Positions 24,101-33,811 of a DNA stretch of 64,000 bases are shown here, one piece after another. The notes below the pieces were generated by a model, which was not told the DNA's origin, ran no database searches, and saw nothing but the letters and a program-made list of their open reading frames with translations. Source of the DNA: Sternotherus odoratus (lineage: Eukaryota; Chordata; Testudines; Kinosternidae); the NCBI GenBank assembly GCA_032164245.1, contig JAVMKO010000006.1, positions 1,441,001 through 1,505,000 of the forward strand. The letters are read 5' to 3'. The position numbers and the translations under genes were made by a program. The stretch's first letter is position 1, and every line of letters begins with the position of its first letter.

Positions 24101-26382
24101 TGAGGAATTATGACACCGTGTCCATCCCCATGGTATCTGTCCCTCTCCTACAATGACAAGGAGACAGGTTTTGAAGTGCCAGCAGAAACGTGTTCTAGAA
24201 GAGGCGTAATTTCAGGATGTCCAATTTGTGCTCACAGAATGGGAGACTGATGTGAGATTGGCTGAAAATGTTGGTCCTCAGGGGTTCCTCTCTGGGAAGA
24301 TGCACAATGAAGTTTGTTTCTTCTGTTTCTCATTTGGTTTCCTTCCCAAGCCCCACAGACTGGTTTAATACATTGTTGTTCTGGTTACGAGGGCTTTAGT
24401 GTTAGGTGTGGTGGAAGAGAAGATGCTGTAAATTGGGGTGGGTGGCAGGGTTCGGTGTCAGGAGCTGACTCAGTACCTGTCACTCAGACCCCTACCAACT
24501 GGGGCATAAATAGAGGATAGTAACAAGCTGATGGGCTAACTAGAGGGGGAAGCAACCCCAGCAGCTGGGAGGAGATAAATCGAGAGGGAGGAAGAGCCGG
24601 AAGGACGGCAGAGCGGCTGCTGCTAGTACTACTCCGTTCCCCTAAGAAGCAAGGGGAGAGCTGGCCGGGACTTGTCAATAGCACCACAGGCAGCAGCCTG
24701 CTAGAGGAGTAGCACAAAGAACGGGGGTGGCGAAGACGGCCTAGAGTGAATGATCTGTACCTGCAGTGAGAGTGACTCCGAGAGGAGCATGTGGGGGCTT
24801 CGCTGGGAGCAGTGTCTCTCATCTGTGCGGGAAGCTAGACAGGCCCCTTGTGAGGGCCGGTGGGCCAGGAACTGGAAGAAACCTGGAAACGGACTGTGGC
24901 GCTGCAACTGTCCTAGCAAGCAGAGCAGCAGGTGTCGCCAGCAGAGCCCCAGACGACTCTGCAAGGAGCCAACGGTGGTGCAGGGTCTGGTGAGTCCCGC
25001 GGCCGGGGACAGCAGTGGGGCCCGGGGAACTGGACTGTCTAAACGGCTCAGCCAAGGCTTTTCGTTGAACTTTGGAGAGGGTGGCTCCAGATTGGGATGA
25101 GGCTTTATGAGCTCTGAGAGGGGCTCCCCATCTGACGGGTGAAAGGAGCCTTTGCATCCCGACGTGAAGAACACACCCAGGACTGTGGTGCTGCCAAGGC
25201 GGCTGTCGCAGAGAGGATGACTCTGCAGCAGAGAGGGGCTGCCAGAAATGTAGGTGACGTGGTTGGAGGGAGTGAGGCCCAGAGCAAGCGCACAGTGGCT
25301 GTCAGCCTGGGCTGCTTGTGACCCGGGAGCCAGGGGACAGGGGAAGTGATGGATGTGGTGATGCTAGAATAGCTCTTGCAAGGCGGAGAACGTAGGGATG
25401 CGCCAGTACCAACCCTCAACATTGGACAGGGCCATGCAGCTGGACTTTAATCGCTTACTTAGCAGCCTAAATTTGGCCACCAGAACCTCAGTGATACCTA
25501 CCTGCAACCACCAGCTCCTCCCCAGTATTGCACCTACGTCTACTTTGATGTCCATAATCTTGTCACTTGGCTGGCAATTCACCAGGCCCTTCTCCTGCTC
25601 ATCACAAACCCAATTATCTTTATTTCTAATAATCCAATTCCCCATTGGTATTTCCTGTCTTTAATAACTGGGGTTCCCTCCCCAAGAGGGGTAGCCTCAT
25701 ACCATGGCGTCATCTGGAGGGAGGGTCCCACGTATGAGATCGCGTCCTTCTGCTCCAGCTTTTTACTTCTCTTTGAGGGAGTTTGCACAATAACGTACAA
25801 GCATTTATAGTGAAATGTCAATGAAATAGAAAACAGGTGAGTAGTGGGCCACAATATACATTTTACCAGCGCTTCCATGGCTAACTCATTGAAGAAAAAC
25901 AGCTTCTTCCATTAGTATCAATTTCAATTAAAAAAGATTGAGTTAACACTCATGCATGATGGACTGGCTCATTTAATGGCTATATACAAAAATATCCCAT
26001 TCTATGACCTCTCCCAATGACCAGTGGTAAGATTGTTTCTCTTTGGTTACATAGATCTATAGCATTTAATTCTGTCTGCAGGCAGAAAACAAGCGTAAAT
26101 ATCCCCAACTCCAAAAGACTCACATTAAAGTTGCAAAAGTAGCATCAGCATGACCTTCTCATCAGTTTTTCCCTAATCTGGTTTTGCAGAGATCGGTAGA
26201 TATGTGCAGATTATTCCTGCAAGCATAATATGAGAAGGAAGTGGGGAGATATGAGATCAGGGGTGTGTGTGTTAAGAAATGCAGAGGTCACTCCCTGACT
26301 CCTAAACCCTGCCTCTGGTCATTATGAATAATGAATCTCTGCAGCACCAGAAAATCCTTTGAATTAACAGATTTATGCATGT
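24101..26382. other. Unannotated; GC-rich block at about 24430-25350
   Basis: The GC-rich block has several overlapping open frames (up to 157 codons on the minus strand) with no recognisable domain. It may be a CpG-containing regulatory region or an unrecognised repeat. The remainder shows nothing. Confidence 0.4.
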
Positions 26383-26963
26383 ATTCCAAAGCCAAAAGGG
26401 ACCATTGTGGTCATTTATTCCGACCTCCCATGTAACGCAAGCTATAGAACTTCCCCAAAATACCTTCTACAGCAGATCTTTCAGAAAAACATCCAGTCTT
26501 GATTAAAAATTGTCAGTGATGGAGAATCCGCCACAAGCCCTGGTGACTTGTTCTAATGATTAGTTATCCTCACTGTTAAAAACTTATTTTCAGCCTGAAT
26601 TTTTCTAGCTTCAACTTCCAGTCAATGGGCAATGTTATAACTTTCTCTTTTAGAATAAAGAGCCAATTATCAACTATTGGTTCCCTAGATATGTACTTAT
26701 AGACTGTAACCAAATCACCCCTTAACCTTCTCTTTGTTAACTTAAATACATTGAGCTCATTGAGTCTATCACTATAAGAAATATTTTCTAATCCTCGAAC
26801 CATTCTTGTGGCTCTTCTCTGAGCCCTCTCCAATGTATCAACCTCTTTGTTGAATTGTGGGCATCAGAATATGACACTGTATTAGAGCAGTGGTCATACG
26901 AGCACCAGATCCAGAGATAAAATAACTTCTCCACTTCTACTCCATATCCCCTGGGTATGCATC

Positions 26964-28112
26964 TGTGACGGTGCTGTTCCTGGTGAGATCCAACTGTGAG
27001 GGCCAAGTCAGGACAAATTGCTTCCAAACGGCAACTAAGGCCCAAAGCTGGGGGGTTTTCACTCTAATGTGAACCAAACCAGCTGAACAGAAAATACTTT
27101 GGTTTTGCCCCACTGGCTAGCCACAAGTCACATAAGCAATTCTCTTAGACACTCCAGGTTCCCAGTATCACCACCACCAGCCACCTGGCCTGGGGACCAA
27201 TGGTTATGAAAACCAATACCCCAAATAAAGAAAACGGTTCTCCCCAGTTCCAAAGAATCAGGCCCCAGACCCAGGTCAATATACAACTCAGATCTTACCC
27301 ACAAATCACGCTGTTGCCAATCCTTTAGAATCTAAAATCTAAAGGTTTATTGTACAAGGAAAAAGGTATAGGTGAGGGTTAGGAATGGTTAAAAGAAATC
27401 AATTACATGTAGTAATGGCACATCTCTTGGTTCAGGCTTGCAGTTTTAAAATAAACTGCAGGTTCAAATAAAAGTCTCTGCAATGCATCCCCTCCAGGGA
27501 TGGGTCATCAATCCGTTGGCCAGAGCTTCCATGTATAGCCAGATCCCATCCAGAGGTAGGTGCTAGCTAAAGGCTGGAGATTGAAGACAAAATGGAGGAA
27601 GTTTCTCCCAGGTTTTTTTATAGACTTCCTCTTGTGGCCGAAGACCCCCCTCCTCCTTCTTATGCAGAGTCTAATTGCAAAATGGAGGTTCATAGCCACA
27701 TGGTCCAATTACCAGACTCTACAAGATTCAGTTTCTGACCAGGCAGGTCACATTCCTGAAGAAGCTCGGGTGTGGACAAAGTTCATTGTGTAATTGATGT
27801 CTCTTAATGGCCCATCAGGCAGCTCAAGCAAAGCTGACGCCCAGTATTCTGGAATGTCGTCCCCACCCCCCCACCCCCACCCCCCCCCCCAGCAGAGCAC
27901 AATATTTGGAAAGAGAGACCGTCCAGAGCCAATATTCATAACTTCAACTACAACATCGATAACCACATACCAATGGCATATTCCTAATCAGCAATCCATA
28001 ACCTGGCCCTAGACACCTTATATGACCCCCTGTACATAAGATTTGGTGCCACTATAGGACCTTGGTTGCACCAATGATCTATAGGATCCCAAATTATTTC
28101 AGTAACGTGACA
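26964..28112. mobile_element. Solo LTR nested in CR1 (TSD GCATC/ACATC)
   Basis: It begins TGTGACGGTGC and ends ACGTGACA. The outer 5 bases are GCATC (26959-26963) and ACATC (28113-28117), one mismatch apart. Both strands contain AATAAA-like signals, so orientation is not assigned. A run of C residues lies at 27861-27890. The 1.1-kb length and short TSD fit an ERV or Gypsy LTR; no internal genes remain. The CR1 around it is older. Confidence 0.75.
27861..27890. repeat. C-rich simple repeat
   Basis: A run of C residues broken by three single A residues. It is liable to assembly and sequencing error. Confidence 0.9.
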
Positions 28113-28685
28113 ACATCCCAGGATCACATGAACTCTTCTGGCCACAGAATCACACTGGAAGCTCATGTTTCAGATTATCCACCATGACTCCCAACCTGTT
28201 TTGAATGTCACTGCTTCCCGGGATAATGTCCTCCATCCTATAAATAGTGCCTGGGATCTTTGTTCCTAGGTGTAGCCATTTACATTTAGCCAGACTGAAG
28301 TGCACATTGCTTGTTTGCACACAGTTTAGCAAATAATCAATCTCGCTCTGTTTCAGTGACCTATTCTCATTATTTACCATTCCCAATTTTTGTGTCATCT
28401 CTACATTTTATCAGTGATGATTTTGCTTTCTTCCAGCTCATTGCTAAAAATAGTAAATAATGCAAGTCCAAGAACCCATCCCTGTGGGATCTTATAGAAA
28501 CACACCCACGCAGTGACGATTCCCCATCTGCAGTTACATTGATGACTACATTCTAAGGCCTCCCACGGGGAGCACATTAAAGCAACCCAGTCTCCAAGAA
28601 CATAGTCTTGGGGAACTGTGGCGAGGGGTGAATCCCGAAGAAAAAGCAGAACTCTTGTTAGGATGTGCACATGGTCTGAAGGTTC

Positions 28686-28844
28686 AAGAATAGCAGCCAT
28701 GTTAGTCTGTATCCGTAAAGAAAGCAAGGAATACTTGTAGCACCTTAGAGACTAACTAGTTTATTTCAGCATAAGTTTTTGAAAGCTTATGCTGAAATAA
28801 ACTAGTTAGTCTCTAAGGTGCAACAAGTATTCTTCACTTTCTTT
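28686..28844. mobile_element. Palindromic PLE tail insertion with ~15-bp TSD
   Basis: Two arms, 28716-28775 and 28786-28845, form a 60-bp inverted repeat with a few mismatches and a 10-nt loop. Both arms are Penelope-like 3' tail sequence (GAAAGCTTATGCTG..., GTTAGTCTCTAAGGTG). The left arm continues to about 28691 with the antisense of the 'GATACAGACTAACA' end. The insertion is bracketed by ATGGTCTGAAGGTTC (28671-28685) and ATGGTCTGAAGGGTTC (28845-28860), a direct repeat best read as a TSD. It has no coding content. It is a self-inverted copy of a PLE end, probably produced during insertion. Confidence 0.85.
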
Positions 28845-29090
28845 ATGGTCTGAAGGGTTCTTGTTCACCGTAGAAATCAGACTTCCAAGAATACCTGGAG
28901 ATCCGGAAAGAACAACGTAGCCATAATGGCAAGGCAGTTTTCCTAATTACTGCACCTCTGTCATATTCATCACATTGAAATGGGCTATTGAGCTCTGGGG
29001 AAGTGAGTGGATTATGCTCTGGAAGACATTCAGCAGCTTCCCAGAAAGAAAAGGAAAATGTTGATCGGATCAATGGGCACAATTCAAAGC

Positions 29091-29176
29091 CCACTGATGT
29101 CAACGGGAAATTGCCACTGATGTCAACGGGAGATTGCCACTGATGTCAACGGGAGATTGCCACTGATGTCACTGGG
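29091..29176. repeat. 23-bp tandem repeat, ~3.7 copies
   Basis: The unit CCACTGATGTCAACGGGAAA + TTG repeats at 29091, 29114 and 29137. A fourth copy starts at 29160 and changes after CACTGATGTCA. The first three units differ at only one position. Confidence 0.9.
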
Positions 29177-29273
29177 CTTTAGATCAGGATCAATAGCAAA
29201 CTTGTCCCCTAACCCTCTAGTGATTTTCAAGTGATTTCCATTGATTTGTGTATTATAGTTGTCTCTTTTGTCC

Positions 29274-29612
29274 TTGGAATAATCTAGTCCAACCTCCTGC
29301 TTAACACAGGCCAGAGAATTTCCCAAAACGAATTCCTAGAACAGATCTTTTAGAATAAGCATTCAATCTTGATTTTAAAATGCCAAGTGATGGAGAATCC
29401 ACCACAAACTTTGGTAAAGTGTTCCAATGATTAATGACTCTCACACTTAAAAATTACTCCTTATTTCTAATCTGAATTTGTCTAACTGTAATTTATAACC
29501 ATTGGATCATGCTATAGATTTCTCTGCTAGAGTGAAAATCTATCAAAAATGTTCCCCATGTAGGTACTTGGTAACCGTGATCAAATAACCCTTTAGCCTT
29601 CTCCACCTAACT
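29274..29612 (-). mobile_element. Degraded CR1/L3-type LINE 3' fragment
   Basis: Antisense CR1 wording: TCTAGTCCAACCTCCTGC, GTGATGGAGAATCCACCACA, and GTTCCCCATGTAGGTACTTG. It is a tail-end fragment similar to 26383-26963. Its 5' side faces the 5' side of the next, oppositely oriented CR1. Confidence 0.8.
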
Positions 29613-29639
29613 AATACAGAACTGGCCTGCTGGCATGTA

Positions 29640-31258
29640 CAACTAAAAAATTTGCAGAGGAATTTAAGGGCAAGGGGAAAGCCCACAGCTGTGGACATCA
29701 CTAAGGGATGATTTTATTGTAGTGATGAGGACTGGAAAGATGTTGGTAATGTACAGGTAGGGGCCAATGAGAAACACTCACACAAAAGTTTCATTTAAAT
29801 ATAAATCATGAAGGCAAGCAACGGAATATTGACAAAATTTACAACTGTTTCTCTTTAGAAATGCTAGAAGTCTAAATGCTGAGATGAACTAGAGTGTGTC
29901 CTTAAATTATTGATATAATAGGATCATGGACACTTTGGGAGATGAGGATAATTAATGGGACACACTAATACCAGGGTACAAAATATATAGGAACCACAGA
30001 GTAGTTTGTGCTGGTAGGGGAGTGGCAGTGTATGTGAAAGAAAGCAGAGTAAAGTCAAGTAAAAAAATTTAAATGAATCACAGTGTACTAGAGAAATGCT
30101 GTGTATAGAAATTCAGATTGAACAATAAGTGAAGCAGTAGGAATATACTATTGGGCACCTGAAGAGGATGGTGACAGTAACTGTGAAATGTTCTGGGAGG
30201 TTAGGGAAGCTCAAGGCAAGAAATGCAATAATAATAATGGGGATTTCAACCATCCTCATATTAACTGGAGATTCAGAGATGAAAATTTCTAGGCACCCCA
30301 AATGACTGCTTCTTGGAGCAGCTTGTCCTGAAACCCACAAGGGAAGAGGCAATTCTTGATTTAGTCCTAAGTGGTTCACAGGATCTGGTCCAAGAGGTTA
30401 CTACAGCTGAACCACTTGGGTAATACCAACCACAAAGAATTAAATATAATATCTTTCCATAGAGGAAAAATGCCAAAGAAACTCACCACAGTAGTACGTA
30501 ACTTCAAAAGGGGGAACTACACATAAATGAGGAAGCTAGTCAAACAGAAATTAAACATGGAATTTCAGAAGGGTGAAATGTCTGCAAACTGCATGAAGAC
30601 TATTTAAGAACATCATAATAGATGTCAAAGTAAATGTATACCCCCACATAAATAAACTAAAGAAAATAAAAGAACAAAAAAAATGCCACCATGGCTTAAC
30701 AACAGATTAAAAGAGGTGGATAGAGACAAAAAGATGTCGTTTGCAAAGTGGAAGTCAAATCCTGGTGAGGAAAATAGAAAGGAGCATAAACCCCGGAAAG
30801 TCAAATGTAAAAATATAATCAGATAGGCCAAGAAAGCATTTTTGTATTTAGCTAGTTCATCTTCAAATTTTAAAAGCAGCATTTCTAAATACATCAGAGG
30901 TAGGAAGCTGCCAAACAGTCACTGGGGTCACTGGACGGTCGAGGTGTTAAAGGAGCATCCAGGGAAGACAAGGCTATTGCTGAGAAGCGAAATGAATTAT
31001 TTCCATCAGCATTCACCACAGAGGATATGAGGGAGGTTCCCACATTCTTTTTAGGTGACAAATCTGAGGAAATGTCTGAGACTGAGGTGTCATTAGAGGA
31101 GGCTTTGGAACAAACAATAAATTAAAGAGTAATGAGGCCCACCAGGACCAGATGAGATTCACCCAAGAGTTCTGAAGGAATTGGAATATGAAATTGCAGA
31201 AGTACTAACTGTGGAATGTAACCGATCACTTCAATCAGCCTCTGCACCAGATGACGGG
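29640..31258 (+). mobile_element. Degraded CR1 LINE, 5' and endonuclease part of ORF2
   Basis: It parallels the CR1 at 11863-13000: GAAATGCTAGAAGTCTAAAT (endonuclease start), ATACTATTGGGCACCTGA, ATGGGGATTTCAACCATCCT (GDFN box), and TTGATTTAGTCCTAAGTGG. The spacer between EN and RT follows, ending near 31258 just before the RT finger region. Many stops and small deletions break the frame. It also keeps the sequence upstream of the endonuclease that the 11.9-kb copy has lost. Confidence 0.85.
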
Positions 31259-31295
31259 AGGGCATAGGCCTTGCTAGAGCCCTAGACATAACTAA

Positions 31296-31505
31296 GGGCT
31301 TGTCTGCACCGTCACTTTAGAGTGTTGCAACTTTCTTGTTCAGGGGTGTGAAACACCCTTGAGTTCTGTGATTTTCAGCACTGTAAAGTGCCAGTGTAGA
31401 AAGTGCCCCTCATGGCGGTCTCGCCCAGTGCTCTGCCACAACCACACAAGACACGTTAAGGTGCTGCCGTGGCAGCATTTTAACATCACCAGTGAAGACG
31501 TGCCC
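31296..31505. mobile_element. Short TIR element (PIF/Harbinger-like), TSD TAA
   Basis: The 210-bp element has terminal inverted repeats GGGCTTGTCTGCACCG and GGGCACGTCTTCACTGG and is flanked by TAA at 31293-31295 and 31506-31508. A 3-bp T-A-rich TSD with G-rich termini fits PIF/Harbinger-type MITEs. The superfamily is inferred. It has no coding potential, so it depended on a transposase in trans. Confidence 0.7.
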
Positions 31506-31508
31506 TAA

Positions 31509-31930
31509 AAGTATGAACCAGAGTTGGCCTGGCCTTGGCAGAATAGTAAGACACTAGCTATCAGCTAACCAAGTAAATACATTACTGACTGGAGAACATG
31601 GGGCAAACCACACAGATCTCTCAGGTAATTACCTAGACACATTTCTAAGAACACAACAACCCCTCCTAAGATGAGGAGGGAATGACAAGGAAAATGAAGG
31701 AGGGTGTTTTGTTTGAACTAGCAGGTAGTAGGGCCAGGATAATAGCAAAAAGCATGTGAAATATAATAGGTAACTTGTTTGTGTCAATGTATAAAAGGAG
31801 AGTGGCAGGGGGGGCATCTTTGTGCGAGTCGAGGGGACAGCCTCCTGGTGTGCTGATTGAACGGTTCCTTGTCACAGGCATACATGCTAACGGTTTTGTT
31901 TGTTTTTACATTTCTCTTTTTTTCAATAAC
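31509..31930 (+). mobile_element. LTR-like fragment with TATA motif
   Basis: The block GTAACTTGTTTGTGTCAATG + TATAAAAGG resembles the promoter part of the LTRs at 15877-16680 and 38204-39596. A degraded CAATAAC lies about 140 bases after the TATA, where the poly(A) signal is expected. The left part may be interrupted by the TIR element at 31296. The ends are not resolved. Confidence 0.45.
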
Positions 31931-33576
31931 CCAAATGTATATACAGATGAGCTTCGGTTTCTTTAAGATGTAATAGGGACCGAGTCTTTTATAACACAAG
32001 TGGTGCTTTTCTTCTGTTTTTCCCAGTTCTTTAGCACAAATATACCCATTTTAGCTTCTTTGCCAGTTTCTACATAGACATTCATTTTCACTTAACATGC
32101 ATTACTATTTTTTGTTCATAATAAATACAGTGCTCGTCTGCTAAAATAGATGCTCTCAATCTTCTGTGAGAAGGTGTCTTGCCCTCTACGCCTCCCCCGA
32201 GAACTCTGAGTTAGTAACGGAATTATTGCCCAAGCTTTTTAGAATTAATTTGTTTTTGATAGCAAATAAACTTTGGTTACATCTGTGAAAGCGGAAACCT
32301 TAATAGCCAGTATTTTTTTTAGCATAACCCAAAAGAAAATAGCTTAATATTAAACCAAAAATAAATTGCATGGTATGCAAACTCTTTGACATTTTTGCTA
32401 TAACATTCTTATAACTATATTTTAATATTTAAGGTTATAAACAGGTTGTGTTTTTTTTAATCCTAAACTGAAACTGACATTTTGTTTATATTAGCTTTGC
32501 ATTAATGTTGAAGGTGTTTCCCTTTGTTTTGTTTTTTCATGGAATAAAAAGCCTTTGATTATTATATTTCTTTTTTAAAAAAAACACCTTTTTGTTGCTT
32601 TACTTACTGAAACAGAAATGTGCATATATTTATAACTGAGGCCTTTTGGGCTTTTCAAAAACATTGGTAATTTAATGGTTATAGCCAATCATAATATTAA
32701 AATACTGTGGTACCACTTATATTTTGAAAAATGAGTCTGAAATTAGGTTTTGTTCCAACAAAATAAAAACAAAACAGTCACCTGACACAATATACAACAA
32801 CACAGGACAACATACATAACAAACTTAAAATTAAAAACTAATGGTTCCAGACTAGTATTTATAACTATACAAGATAATGCCTTTAGTGCTTAAAGTTAAG
32901 GCAAAGCATTTTAAAAACAAACAGGTAAACAAAAGTTAAACATGTAAATAAGTGAGTTATTAACTTTTCATTGAAAACTTTTAATAAGAATTAGTGAAAA
33001 TCCTCTTATGTGCCCACTTTGTTGTATTAATTTAGTTAAGTTAATGCAGTTTCCATTACTTTGTTACCTTTAGTTTTAAGAATACTACTATATAGAAATA
33101 AGGAAAAGCCATGTTTCATATATTAGTTAGTTGCTAGGATTAGAAGCAGAGTTAACATCTCTGTTGCTTGGCAACCGTATCTTCAAGAAATGGAATAGTC
33201 TCTTCAGCTGTTCCATTCCTGAAGGGTTAAAATAATTAATTTACTGCACATATTTAAATAAAGTTTTTACCTGGAGCTTTTTGTTTGATTTTTTTTCCAG
33301 TGGCCTCTCCTTTCCATGGTGGGGTTTCTGTCCTAGCTATAACTTTTACACAGAGATGGCAGAAGGATGGGGGAGGGAGCAAACTAGGAGACAGGGCAGA
33401 CAAGAGCCAAGAGAAATTAATTATTCTGAGGTTCGTTTAAAGTACAGGCAGGAACACTTAACTGCTATGTAAAAATACTTGAAAAAGAAGGTTTGATGAG
33501 CTCTGAGAGGGGAGTGGGAATCCCAGATTAGAGCAAGGGATCTGAAAACCCAGACTTCTGGGGTTTTTTAACCTAG
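31931..33576. other. AT-rich stretch, nothing recognised
   Basis: This is the most AT-rich part of the window, with many A and T runs and no long open frame. It could be an internal remnant of the LTR element on its left or ordinary intron. I cannot decide. Confidence 0.4.
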
Positions 33577-33584
33577 GCTCTGGG

Positions 33585-33803
33585 CAATGTTCCCTCTAAT
33601 TTTTGACAGGCCGTGTGCGCACAACATTTCTTCTGTGCAAATTTTTTATAGGCTGTGTGTGCAAAAACTTTCTTCTGTGCAAATTTTTGACAGGCCGTGT
33701 GTGTAAAAAATTGCTTCTGTGTAAATTTTTGTGCACCCAGTGTTTCACCGTGTGCACGGGGTTTAGGATCTGTGTGCACGTGCACAGATTAGGGGGAACA
33801 GTG
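33585..33803. mobile_element. Non-autonomous hAT element with internal 42-bp tandem array
   Basis: Terminal inverted repeats are CAATGTTCCCTCTAAT and CACTGTTCCCCCTAAT. The 8-bp TSD is GCTCTGGG (33577-33584) and GTTCTGGG (33804-33811), one mismatch apart. The body contains three 42-bp units starting at 33598, 33640 and 33682. Because 42 is divisible by three, both strands show open frames with 14-residue repeats; these are artefacts, not genes. Confidence 0.85.
33598..33723. repeat. 3 x 42-bp tandem repeat inside hAT
   Basis: Each unit begins AATTTTT and ends CTTCTGTG(C/T)A, with several substitutions between units. Confidence 0.85.
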
Positions 33804-33811
33804 GTTCTGGG

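Larger units (their letters stand above)
26383..28560 (-). mobile_element. Degraded CR1 LINE, split by an LTR insertion
   Basis: The 3' part (26383-26963) carries antisense CR1 C-terminal coding (an RRATRMVRGL motif in 26576-26833). The same element resumes at 28118, where it encodes antisense RT remnants: LGVMVDNLK (28150-28398) and an IPQGWVLG motif for the GVPQGSVLG box (28401-28727). The text on either side of the LTR joins at the point expected within CR1. Stops and frameshifts make it a pseudogene. It merges into unmatched sequence at about 28560. Confidence 0.82.

Noticed and set aside
24701..25174. 157-codon minus-strand frame
   Set aside because: It lies in a GC-rich block with equally long frames in other frames; no domain and no splice signals.
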